Shown one piece after another: positions 44,050 to 55,081 of a stretch of 64,000 bases of DNA. The translations under genes were made by a program, and so were the position numbers. The stretch lies in the NCBI GenBank assembly GCA_027475525.1, contig JAMWFC010000049.1, forward strand, positions 2,340,947-2,404,946, given 5' to 3'. The notes beneath the pieces are model-generated. The model saw only the letters and a list, made by a program, of their open reading frames with translations, was not told the DNA's origin and made no database searches. Every line of letters starts with the position of its first letter. The first letter of the stretch is position 1. The DNA comes from Macrolepiota albuminosa (taxonomy: Eukaryota > Basidiomycota > Agaricomycetes > Agaricales > Agaricaceae).

Positions 44050-45795
44050 GCCGTACTGGATCGTGAAGTCGTATTCCGAGAGGACCTTGGACCATTGGGC
44101 CTGCCGTCGACTGAGCTGTTTGGTCATGGTGAAGTACTGCAGGTTGTTGTGATCCGAGTAGACCTGAATCCGGTGTCGGGCTCCCTCGAGGTAGGCTCGC
44201 CACTGCTTGAAGGCTTCGACGATGGCGAGGAGCTCCTTGTCGTAGATGTCGTAGTTGAGCTCGGCGTCGATCATGGACCGGGTGTAGAAGGCAACTGGCC
44301 GGGGCTCCCCTCTGTCAGGTTCCATCTGCGAGAGGATCCCGGCAATGGCGTAGTCGGAGGCGTCGCATTCCAGGATAATCGGGAGGGTCGGGTCGTAGTG
44401 CTGGAGTACGGGGGCGGTCGTGAAAGCCTCCTTGAGTAGATTAAAGACACTCTGGCACTTACTGTCCCAGTTCTAGGCGACGTCCTTGCACGTGAGCCGG
44501 TTGAGGGGTTTCGTGATACCAGAGTAGTTATCTATGAACCTCCGGTAGAAGTTAGCGAAACCCAGGAAAAATTGTACTTCCTTGACGTTCTGGGGCTGCG
44601 GCCAGTTGACGATGGCCTCAACCTTGTGGGGGTCCATGCAAACGCTGTTTGGGGATACGATGACGCCAAGATACTCAATCTCTTCCGTATGGAATGAGCA
44701 CTTCTCTGGTTTGGCGTGGAGGTTGTGCTCCTGGAGGCATTCGAGGACTTGCCGGACATGCTTCTGGTGATCCTCTGGTGAATCGGAATAAATGAGGATG
44801 TCGTCCAGGTAGACGATCACGAAGACGTCGCTCATGTTGTGGAAGATGTCGTTCATGAAGTATTGGAACGTGGCGGGGGAGTTAGTCATTCCAAAAGGCA
44901 TCACAAGGTACTCAAACAGACCATACCGCGTGTGGAACACGGTTTTCCACTCGTGTCCCAGGGCGATGCGGACGTTGTTGTAACCGGAGTGGAGGTCGAT
45001 CTTCGTGTAGACCTTGGCGCTGCGGAGTTGATCGACCAGGTCGCCGATGAGCGGGAGCGGGTAGCAGTTCTTCTTGGTGATCTTATTGAGCCCTCAATAG
45101 TCGACGCAGAGTTGGAGCGAGCCGTCCTTCTTCTTGGCAAATAGAACCGGGGCCCCGGCGGCAGAGGCGGAGGGTCGGATGAATCCCTTACCGAGCATTT
45201 TGTCGAGGTAGTCCTTGAGGGCCCGGAGTTTGACCTCCGACATGTTGTATACCTTGCCGAAAGGGGGGATGGCTTCTTCCTCAAGGTCGATGGTGTGATC
45301 ATAGGGGCAGTGAGGGGGGATCTCCTTGGCGTCTCCTTCGGAGAATACGTCAGCGAACTCGTGATACTCCGGGGGAACTACTTCTCAGAGGATCTGCTCC
45401 TCGGTTTTCTGTTCCGGAGGAATAGCGTCCCCTCGTAGGTGTTCTTCTGGGAGAGAAGGCGAGGTGTGCAGCTGAAACGTGGGAGTTCCATCCCTCATGA
45501 GGCGGGCGAAGGGGGCGGCCCCAATGATCCTAATGTCGAGTGCGCTTGGGTCGATCGGGGTTGCGGAAGCATCGGCCGGAGCGGGTGTGACACGTGTCTG
45601 AGACCGGCAGGGGTAGTTCAGCCCTTTGTACTTGTTCCGAGGAATGTTTGGGGGTCGATCAGGGGCCTTGCGGTCTCAGATGGGCGTGGGGGGCGCAGCA
45701 GTCGTCCCAGGGGTGTCGGGCGTCGGGTCGTTCCCTAAGGCCCGGAGGTGCATGGCGGTCAAGGGGTGGTCTTCGGGTCCTGGGAAGGTCATGGT
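44050..45795 (-). pseudogene. Gypsy-B reverse transcriptase and RNase H
   Basis: Colinear with Gypsy-A 11290-9570: KTEEQIL, then TGA, then EVVPPEYHEFADVFSEGDA; KLRALKDYLDKMLGKGFI; LFAKKKDGSLQLCVDY with TGG to [21 protein letters not shown]; and RNase H YDKELLAIVEAFKQW. A TAG replaces a TGG near 44475 (DVA stop NWDSKC). The catalytic YLDD is intact. Confidence 0.9.
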
Positions 45796-46341
45796 TGTCA
45801 GGGGACCCCTCATTCCTTTCTTCTTTGACCCCTCATTCCTTTCTTCTTTCACTCCTTATTTCTTCACTCTCCTTTCATTCACTTCCTTATTTCTTCTACC
45901 ATTCTCTCATTTTGCTGTTACTACTTCTTCAACACTATCTGTTGGTACTATTCTCAACCTTTGAGGTGCTCTGGTTCTTTAGCTATCACTCAGACAAGTG
46001 TGGGCCCTTCAGCACCGCTCCAGGCTGCTTAGATAAGCCGGAGTTTGCCTTTCTGACTTCTAAAGTCCGGAGTTTTCCTCCCTTGTTTGCACACTTGTTT
46101 GGTTAGTCAATTTTCGAGTTTTTAAGGTTTTGTTGTACTGTACAGTTGTTTCCCACGCTTCAGAGGCCCCAGAAGCGTCCAACCTGGCATAGGGAATCCC
46201 CAGACTTGTTCTCTTTGGATCTCCCTCTGCCAGGTGAGTAGCTACCTTGATATTGTCAGTATATATTCTAATACACTTTGGATCTCCCTCTGCCAGCTGT
46301 GTGACTGAGCCACAGCCTCTAGAGGTCACCCTTACAATGGT
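45791..46341. mobile_element. Solo LTR of an unrelated family inside Gypsy-B
   Basis: The LTR is 45796-46336 (541 bp), tgtcaggggacc to tcacccttaca, with duplication atggt (45791-45795 and 46337-46341). Gypsy-A is continuous at the matching site (near 11320). It has a duplicated cctcattcctttcttctttg unit at its start and a repeated tttggatctccctctgccag near 46210 and 46278. Confidence 0.88.
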
Positions 46342-47250
46342 GAGCGTTCTCCAATCGATGTCGGGGTTCGTGTCACGCAGCCAGGGTAGTCCCAGCACCA
46401 TCGGGGTCGATTCGTGAAGTCGCGTGACCAGGAAGTTGGAGGTGAACTTGTAGTCGTTGTCAAGGCTGCAGGCGGAGGGGTTGGTCGAGGGAGTCGTGGG
46501 GGAGGTTGAGAGCGTCGCTGATGAAAACTCCGGTGGCTCCGCTGTCGATAAGGGCCGATACTGGTCCTGGGGCACTGTCCAACCTGGCATTGATGACAAA
46601 GGATTGGGACGAACGAGACTGGAGTCCGGGAGGTGGTGGGGGCCCGTCCTTTGGGGTAGGGTCCGGAGAGTGGGGGATGTCGAAGGGGAGTTGCTGGTCA
46701 TCGGGCGTCGGGTCCCGGGTCAGGCGAAGGGTGAGATGTTGCCAATCGATGCGGGGGTTGGTGTCTCGGAGCCACGGGAGCCCTAGGACCAGGGGTGCGG
46801 AAGGGTGAAGTTTGGTTATCAACATCCGGAGGGTGTGAGTCTGTCCGTTGGCGAAAGTAACGGGCATACGCACGAAGTGAGTGATGTCCCCCGCCGTGGA
46901 GGCGTCTCCGTCAAAGAGGCAGAGCCGTACCAGGACCAGGAGTCGCTGGGTGGGTTCCAGGGCAAAGGTAGACCATGTTTCATCAATGAAGTTGTCGGTG
47001 GCACCACTGTCAACAAGGGTGTTGAGGGGGGTTCCGGAGGGGTTGAGGCGGGTTTTGAGGAGGAGGGAGTGCAAAGAGTGGGAGGATAGATAAGCTGTGA
47101 GGGTGTCCTGTATGAGTGTCGTAGAGCGAAGATGTGAGACCGGGGCGGAGAAGACGTCGGGGTCGATTCCGTGATTTAGGGCGTCTTCTGGGTCTAAATC
47201 ACCGGGTCATTTTCCGAATACTCGTAGGTGGCGTCCTCCCCTTCAAAGGT
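46337..47250 (-). pseudogene. Gypsy-B tandem retropepsin region
   Basis: Two aspartic-protease-like domains as in Gypsy-A: first TLVDSGATDNFID with LVLGLPWLRDTNPRIDW, second ALIDSGATGVFIS with MVLGLPWLRDTNPDIDW. The second domain keeps the canonical DSGAT here, whereas Gypsy-A has DSGGT. A deletion of about 60 bp near 46465 joins the frame out of phase. Confidence 0.85.
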
Positions 47251-49600
47251 CCAGGTGGCACGTCCCATGACCTGTTGTTTGGGGCACTCGGAGATGAAAT
47301 GGTCCTTCTCACCACAAAGTATGCAGACACCCTCCCTTCTCCGTCGTTCCTGCACATCCATCGGGACTTCGATCCAGGGTTGTCCCTTCTTTTGAATACT
47401 CGCTGCAGTCTTCCCAGTAGCGTTGGTCGATCTGCATGACGAGGGCCTTGTATCCGTCATAGGAGGGTTGTTTCGGGGCGAGTCGGAGGACGTCCTTGAT
47501 ACGTTGTGGGAGGGCGCGGCGGAGGGCGTACCGGAGGGCGCTGTAATTCCAACCTGTCTCATAAGCTTCCTTTTCAAAACGTACGATGAAGGTAGTGAAA
47601 CGTTCTTCAGAGCGCATCTGGAGGTTGAAGAGGTTGTCCTCGGCCTCGGCCACGGTGTCGTATATCCCGAATTTCCCGGAGAACTCGTCGACGAAGGCTT
47701 GCCAGCGAGCGAGTGCCGGGTTGTTGGGGTCGAACTGGATGAGGGCCGTGTAGTGATTGAAGGCGATCCCCTGAAGGTACGACGCGGCAAAGGCCACCCG
47801 GGAGCTGTCAACCTGAAACGTGAGTGGCTTTGCCTGAAATATATTGAGACACTGAGTGAGGAAGGTACACCATTTTCGGGGGTCCCGGCCCGTGAAAGCG
47901 TCGGGCTTTTGGATGTCCAATCGTCCTTCGCGGGCGAGGGCGTCGCGAGCGTCGTCCGGTCCGGCAGCGTTGCGGGGAGGGGGGCCAGCATTGTAATAGT
48001 AGTAGTAGTGATTACCCCCCCTCCCTGAGGAGGAAACGCACCAAGGGCGGGGCCCCACCCACCGGGAGGACCTCCTCCGGGTGGCTCACCTGGAGGTCCA
48101 CGCCCGGGAGGCCCGTTGTCCCAGGGGGCTCGTTCCTGCCAGGAGGAGGCCCGGGTCTCCACGTGGGGGGCGGCGGGGGTGGAGGGCCTGGGGGTCGTCC
48201 TCGAGGTTCGGCTGGGGGTGGCGGAGGCGGTCAGGGGGGGTTCAGTGGTGTCAGGTCAATCGGAGGGGGGCCGGGTGGCGCGGGGGTCGTTCAGCCCGGG
48301 AGGGTCGTGCTTGCATCGGGGGTCGCGGGGGGTTTCGTAGGTCGAAGTGGGGTGGCGGGTCGCGACGGAAGTTGGGTTCCGGAGGGGCCAGGGTGGACGT
48401 GGGGGGCGGTGCTGGTGCCGGGGCGGGCGCAGGCGCGGGACGTTGTTCGTTGTTGTTGCGCATGAGCTCGTCGATGTAGCATAGCGTGTTGTCCGTACTA
48501 GGGGTGTCCACCCGGGCTCTACCAGGGTTCGCCGGGAGCAGAGGTCGGGCGTTGTCCATTCGCAGGAGGGGTTCCAGGGGTCTCTGAGGCTGCCCCCAGG
48601 TCTTGAAGGTACTAGGAACGGAATTAGCCCTGCGACGAGTTGACAAGCCTACCGTGCGGGCAGCGGGTTGGTCAAAAAGGCCTCTAGTTGGGTTGAGGGA
48701 CCATAATATGGCTGAGGCGTTCTGCCGTTCTTCCCGCTGTCATTGCTCCGGAGTGGGGACCATGGGGGCTGCCGGGACTGCTGGGGCCAGTTCCAGGGGT
48801 TCCCGTTGAATGTGAATCGAGCGACCTGGGTCCGCGGGGTCGTTGAGGGGCTGAGGGGAGGGGGACGCGTGGACTTTGTCAAGCAGTTGCTATAATTCTT
48901 CCTGGAGGATCGTATTGCGCCTATACTTTACCATGGTTTGCTCCAGGAGTTCTCCTCACATGAGGCGATCCCCGAATTCGACCAGGCAGTGAGCCCATTC
49001 CTCTGGAGTGCCTTTGAAGTCATCGTGTCCAAATTCCACGAGCAGCATTCTTGTCCATTGCACGAAGTCCTCCAGTGAGATCCTGAGGGAGCGGAGTACC
49101 TCGTCCCGTTGCCGTTCATACTCCTCGAGGCATTGTCGTCCCATTGGCAAGGGAGGGATTTGAGCGGGTGGAGCAGCGGCTGGGTAATAACGAGGGGGGT
49201 AGTTGGGGTAGGGGGGTCCTCGGGGTTCTCGGGGTTGGGGGACGGGGCGCTGATAACCGTAGTAGGGGGTGGGTGCAAAGGGGCCCTCGCTGGGGGGAAT
49301 CGGGCGAGGTCCACTGGGTACAGGTGGAGTCTCCGGCAGGCCCCCGGGGATCCTCCGGTACGATGGGACCTCCACGGGTCGTGCCATGGCTAAGTTGGAC
49401 GGAGGGGCCCAGCTGGCTGAGGGCCCCAGATCATAGAGGGATGGGTCGGGGGCCCAGTGGCGGTGGAGGTAGGGAGGTTTGTACGGGAGGGGTGGATAGA
49501 CGGGGCGGGGGGTCTGTGCGGAGTAGTGCTCGGGTACCGGGCGCCCGTAGGGGTTGGTCTGGTATCCCGTGGGGTAGTAAGTGTGAGTATACGTAGCCAT
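47194..49600 (-). pseudogene. gag: Gypsy-B gag
   Basis: ATG 49600 (MATYTHTYY). The N-terminal Pro/Tyr-rich region ends at TGA 48956-48958, which is CGA in Gypsy-A. TAG near 48893 replaces CAG. The capsid-like region is intact (FTGRDPRKWCTFLTQCLNIF). About 300 bp of the proline-rich linker are deleted near 47397 relative to Gypsy-A, which also shifts the frame before the zinc knuckle (CILCGEKDHFISEC). Confidence 0.88.
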
Positions 49601-49620
49601 CAAGAACGGTGTAAGGAGGG

Positions 49621-49633
49621 AGTCTTGATATTA
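49621..49633 (-). promoter_or_regulatory. Self-complementary primer-binding site of Gypsy-B
   Basis: agtcttgatatta adjoins the 5' LTR and is the exact complement of taatatcaagact inside that LTR (about 49988-50000). It is the same arrangement as in Gypsy-A. Confidence 0.7.
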
Positions 49634-50343
49634 TGTCAGGTTCCGCTGAGTCGGGGGCTTTCCGGAAAAGCAACGCCCTTACGATGCGGACTTGACCTAC
49701 GAATACTCGGGTGTCTGGAACTCCGGGGCTAGGACTCCGGGGTTCAAGACAAGGACAGGGGTAATCCTGGGAGAGGGGACTAGAGTCCGGGGGTTTTGGG
49801 TTGGAGGTAACTGAGAGTTAGAGGGGGTCGAGTCGTGAACCGGAGGTTCTAAGACAAGACCAAGTTAGTAAATCAAGAGTCGCAAAGTGCGTACCAAAAC
49901 TTAGAGCACGCGAATACTTAGGCGTGCCAGTCAAAGCGTACCAATCAAGGCATACCAGTCAAGCAAAAGGGCACGCAATAACCAAAGTAATATCAAGACT
50001 ACCGAATACAACAGGGAACTGTGCTATAAGTACTACGGGACCGGGTCTCGGGGTTCCGGGGTGTCTGAGATGGGTTCCGGAGGTCATTGAGTAGCGGCAG
50101 GGGCTGTATACCGGGATCGCACGTGTGGGGCACGCAATCAATTGGTGCGGGGGGAGTTGTGATGCGTGATGCGTGATGGCCGGGAACAATCCGCGTGATC
50201 CAATCGCTGATCGGGGCTGGTGGCAGCTGATGGCGGTGTCGGCAGTCGTGATGGCGGGGTGTGTCTTGTGGGGTCGGAGGGAGGGTCCCGGAGGGTGTTC
50301 CGGGGGTGTCCTGGGGTGGGCCCGGAGGGAAGAGGTCGTGACA
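49634..50343 (-). repeat. Gypsy-B 5' LTR
   Basis: 710 bp with tgtcagg...gtgaca ends. It is slightly shorter than 38873-39604 through a small deletion near 50230. Confidence 0.92.
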
Positions 50344-51103
50344 GTAGCAAGGAGAGCTTGGCCAAGCTCTCCGTCAGCACATCAGCCAATGAGCTGATGC
50401 TCCGTTCTGTATTGAGAGTTTCTGTACTCTCAATGGCTGCGGTGGCCTGCACGAGGGATGCTTTGCGTCCCTCTAGATTGTTATTTGGTGCTGTGGTCAA
50501 CAGAGAAATCGACCGGCCTCCCTTGGCAGGCGACTCATGTGAGTCGCTGTACTGGGGCATTGTGCCCCAAGCCCCCATCCAAGCTGGGGGGTACGGCATC
50601 ATTACGGGCACACCACCCATCCCAGGGTAGTGCACCGGGGCCATAAACTGGGGCAAAAGATGTGCGCCCATGGCCCCTCTCGCCATAGCAGGGGCAAACT
50701 GGCCCCATCCTGGCGCTGCTTGGGGGCTGACTAGCCCCCCGTAGGCCTGTTGTTGGGATTGGCCCTCGGTGTGATGTGGCGCATAAGCACCCGATACTGG
50801 TTGTTGGGGCTGATAGCCGCCCACAGGTGCGTTCTGGGGCACAAAGTTGCCCTGCATGGCTTGAAGTGGCGGATAGCCACTGGTCACTGGCTGCTGTGGC
50901 AGGTAGCCCGCCGCTGGTGGTTGCTGCTGCTGTGGGAAGCCCACAGCTGCTTGTGATTGTCCCCACTGGGGCACATTTTGGGTCAGCAGGGGAGCCATCT
51001 GCCCCCCCCCTTCAGCCGATGGTAGGACCGACGGCACAAACTCAAGGTGCTGCTGCTGTTGCTGCTGCTGCTGCTCAGACGGGTCCACGGGCATGTTGTC
51101 CAT
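50344..51103 (-). pseudogene. Gypsy-C third ORF, proximal part
   Basis: ATG 51103 (MDNMPVDPSEQ) follows the chromodomain end of pol by about 80 bp. A glutamine run (eight Q) is followed by a Gln/Pro/Gly/Tyr-rich repetitive segment (QQQQPPAAGYLPQQPVTSGY), then GAHLLPQFMAPVHYPG and a short helix (SLADVLTESLAKLSLL) cut by Gypsy-B at 50344. It continues at 38867. Composition suggests a disordered N-terminus prone to condense; function unknown. Confidence 0.6.
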
Positions 51104-51182
51104 GGGTTTCGCCTTTTAAGACGTGTTTCAGCCACAGCTGCTGACCAACTCAGCCAAGCCGCGATTGGCACTGCCGATCAAA

Positions 51183-52660
51183 TTAAGCGCCGGCATGCTT
51201 ACTTAATTGATGTGGGTGCTTAACGCCCTTCAACTCCAAATAACGGTCAAGTGCCGCTAACTTGGAGCAATGGGAGTGTGGCTCCCATGTTGTGTCCCCC
51301 AGGGACCATCGTACTTCAAACTCGAGCGTGTTACGCTCAGTCCACCGGTGCCCAATTATGCACTCGACGAACCATTCGTCATCGTCTCGAGCCCCAAAAT
51401 CATAGGGGCCCAGGGTTGCCCTGTTAGGGAACAGCGCATCGTCAGACGCGCTGTAAGGTCGCAACAGCAACACATGAAACTTAGGAACGATGCATTGTTC
51501 CTGTAATGCCAGAGGCAGCTCCAGCATGTAGTTGGAGGTACTTGGCTCTGCGTCTAGGACGCGGTATGGGCCTACTCATTTCGGGCAGAGTTTACTCACC
51601 CGTCCCTTTGGGAGCTTCAGATTACACGTTGATAGGTAGACCAACGCTCCTACTGCTATTGGCGGGTCTTCTCGCCTATGGTGATTGGCATTTTTCGCCT
51701 GGAAGACTCGCGCCTCTATGATGGCGTCATGTGCCGCCGCGATGTTCTCCAGGGCCTGCCTGGCGAACTCAACAACTCTGTGGTGAGCCACCGTATCAGC
51801 ACGAACTTCGTGCAGCATGGAGGGCAAGTACCCTCCGTTGAGTTCAAAGGGCGCATACCCTGTGGTATCTGAGATACTTGCGTTAATCGCGAACTCAGTG
51901 AGTAGACACCAGTCCACCCAGTCCCGTTGGTCAGGGCAAACAACTGCCCTCAGAATCTGACCTATACTGCGGTTAGCCCGCTCTGTCTGCCCATCCGTTT
52001 GAGGATGGAAGGACGTCGACATAAGGAGTCGCGCTCCTAGCAGTTTGTGGAGTTCTCTCCACCATTGAGATGTGAACTTCGAGTCACGGTCACTCACAAT
52101 GGTGCTAGGCAGCCCATGCAGCCTAACGATCTCCCTCAGGTAGATCCATGACAGCTCCTTAGCTGTCAGCGTAGTTCGCACCGGTATGAGGTGCACCATG
52201 CTCGTCATGCGGCATATGACTACCCAGAGGTAATCGAACCCTCTGGACTCGGGAAAGGGACCTACAAAGTCCATTCCGATTGAGTCCCAGGGTTTCACCG
52301 GCACGGGTAGCTGGTGTAGCTTCCCGGGAGGGGATCCAGGGGGCAACTTTGCCCTCTGACACGCTGCGCATGACACGCAAAACTTAGTCACTTCTTGGGC
52401 CATACGTGGCCACCAATACCATCTCCAGATGTAGCCCAACGTCCGGGCGGCACCAAAGTGCCCCACCAGGGCATGGGCCTGGTCCAAGACCCGCGTAACA
52501 ATGGTTCGCGTATGGGGGAGGCATACCACTGCCACCCCTTGACGGTTCTCCGTCGTGATGAGTCCACCAGGCTCATGCCTGAACCGAGGATGGTCATCAG
52601 GATTGGCAATTATCTCGGCGAAGAGAGGGTCATCGCCATAGTCCTGCACCACCTCCTGCT
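51183..52660 (-). pseudogene. Gypsy-C integrase and chromo-like domain
   Basis: VVQDYGDDPLFAEIIANP, zinc arm (HALVGHFGAARTL, CVSCAAC), core IGMDFVGPFPES, VSDRDSKFTSQWW and HPQTDGQTERAN. TGA follows KLCPK (51576-51578), just before VGPYRVLDAEP. The frame then continues to a chromo-like module (WFVECIIGHRW, LEFEVRWSLGDTTWEP, YLELKGVKHP). It is one frameshift away from RT/RNase H (near 52650). Confidence 0.9.
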
Positions 52661-55066
52661 GGAAGTCATCATTGACCAGGCTAGGAGGCTGGGATGCAAT
52701 TCGCCTTCGAGCATCTCCGCAAGCGTAACGGGTACATTGTGGCGCTTGTGCTCCCTAGTGGACGCTGGGTCCACGGCTTCATGCTCCTTGAGCAACTGGG
52801 CGGCTACGTCCCGTTCTTCACGCTGCTCTCTGAGGCGAGTGCTTCGCCTCTGTTCATCGTCACGCATAGCGCGTACTTCCAGGACATGCTCCCTGAGCTC
52901 CTGGTATCGGTGGAGAGGTAAATCCTCTCCATCGGGGTCTATGCGGCAGTCTGCCTGCACATACTCATGAGGCTCGTAAGCCTCCCCAACTACATCACTC
53001 TCAAAGTAGCGCGACAAGCAGTCTGCCACTTTGTTGAGTTCACCTTTAACATAGGTGATGTTGAACTGGTATCTCGACATGTAGTCTATCCACCGTCGCT
53101 GACACGGCGACAAGTTCACCTGAGTTTTGAAGAACTCAAGGGCCTTGTGGTCCGTTATGATGTGGATGGGATATCCCATCAGCTTATCCTCCCATTTGAG
53201 GAGGGCTTCGAGTATGGCAAGAGTCTCCAACTCATGCACCGCATAGTTTTGCTGGGCTGTCGTGAACTTCTTTGACATGAACCCCGCTGGGCGGCACGTC
53301 TGCCAGCTGCTTCCCTGACCATACATGGCTCCAACACCTGTCTTGGACGCGTTGCAAATGAGCCATATCGGCTCGTCCCGTCTAGGGTCAATTGGTCGAA
53401 TCACCGGAGTCTTTGTACAGATCCGTTTGACCATCTTGAAGCACCGCTGGTGCAACGGCCTCCAATTGAACGGTGACCCATTCTGTGTCATGGCCATAAG
53501 TGGCCCCATATAGGCTGTTACATCGGGCAAGAAGCTCAAAATGTAGTTGACAAGGCCAACAAATTGTTGGATGTCATTGTAGTTTCGGGGCGTGCACCAC
53601 TCCCAAATACGATTGAGCTTGTCCTGATCAGGGTGGATACCCCGCTCATCTATGACATGCCCTAGGCAGTCTATACTCTGAGCATAGAGCTCACATTTTT
53701 TCCACTTCAAGTACAACTTGTACTTGTGCAGTCGTTCGAATACGACTCTGAGGTGCTGCTCATGCTCCTCCATAGTATCCAAGTAGATGAATATGTCATC
53801 TAAGTAGACGTACATGAATCGTCCTATTACGTCTCAGAAGATAGAGGTCATTAGCCTCTGGAAAGTTGCTGGAGCATTGCAGTCTCCAATCTGCATTATA
53901 TTGCTCGTAAACGTACCCATGATCGACGCAAATACAGTCTTGGGTACGTCCTCGGTGCAAATGCGCACCTGCTCATAAGCGTCAGTAAGGTCAATCTTCG
54001 AGCGATACTTCGCCCGAGCCACGTCTTCCCGGATCACCTCTTGATCTGGTAAAGGAGTTACATCCTTTATGGTATTGTCATTGCGCTGACACGCATCAAG
54101 AGCTGTTTGAAGGGTTCCATCCTTCTTCGGGATGCACAATAGCGGTGCAGCTTGAGCGGTGGTGCATGGGGACCACCATTGAGCATTCAAATAGCAATTA
54201 GTCTTATCGCGTAGTTGCTCCTGGAGGGCGCGCGGACAGCGCAGCAAGTGGTACTTATACTGCTTGTTCTCGTCTATGAGATTAATCTCATGGTTCACCT
54301 CCCGCCATGGCGGGAGCTCCTCCTTGGTCCCATTGACCATGTCAGCAAATTCTTCTTGCCATTGCTGATGCAACCGAGGGATATCTTCCTCATGAAGGCT
54401 TGTCGCCTTCTGCTTCCCCTTCATACGTACTGGGGGAAGTACTTCCACTGTCTCTGAGGGTGGCCGAGGCAGCGGTGCATACTGCTCGCACATTGCAAGC
54501 ACTTGATTGACACTGTCATCAGGTATATGTAGTCTCAGTGTAGCACCCGCTGCCGCTGCCTTATAAGCCATGAGGCTTCTTCCCTCACGTACAAGCGAGT
54601 ATGCTACGGACACCTCGTCCGGGGCTGGCTGGCGATACCCTGGCTTGACGGTCATCCATCTCTGGTGCGCATTTTGCGCACACGTGGCTGCCACCAGCTC
54701 ATTCCACTCTTGCGGCATTCGGGGGTCGTATGCCCAGTCGTACTCCGGTAGGGGAGCTGGTCGCTCCCATAGGGACCGTGTGTCCCCCTCTACTGAGGCT
54801 TCCGCCTCTCGGATGCTGTCTTTCAAGTCTTCCAACTTGACTTGTGAGGACGTAGGTGGACATACATCCACTGAGTCCTCCCGTCGTCTCGCCTTTTGAT
54901 GGTGTTTGTCTGGAGGCCTTGCGCCTTGAATCTCAGGAGCGATTATTCGCTCGTTGCTTCTCTTGGAGGCTTGATACTCCTCCTTGCTCATCATTACCAC
55001 GGTGTGGTCTGCGCTCAGTCCAGGCATAGCCTGCACTTCCTCCTCCACATCCTCCACGGCTGGCAC
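52610..55066 (-). pseudogene. Gypsy-C reverse transcriptase and RNase H
   Basis: NHEINLIDENKQYKYHLLRC, PLLCIPKKDGTLQTALD, KIDLTDAYEQVRI, IGDCNAPATFQRLM, TGA at 53834-53836, then MYVYLDDIFIYLDTMEEHEQ. RNase H: LICNASKTGVGAMYGQG, YAVHELETLAILEAL, ITDHKALEFF. The frame is the same as gag, separated only by TGA 55082-55084. A 1-nt shift near 52650 leads into integrase. Confidence 0.9.
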
Positions 55067-55081
55067 TCTGTGCTGGCCAAG

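Larger units (their letters stand above)
38873..50343 (-). mobile_element. Gypsy-B: sister copy of Gypsy-A inserted in Gypsy-C
   Basis: The LTRs are 38873-39604 and 49634-50343 (tgtcagg...gtgaca), with duplication gtagc. It has the same gene content and order as Gypsy-A. It contains two solo LTRs (43340-44049 and 45796-46336), a deletion of roughly 300 bp in gag relative to Gypsy-A near 47397, and a deletion of about 60 bp in the protease near 46465. Stops in pol and gag are again mostly C-to-T changes. Confidence 0.93.
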
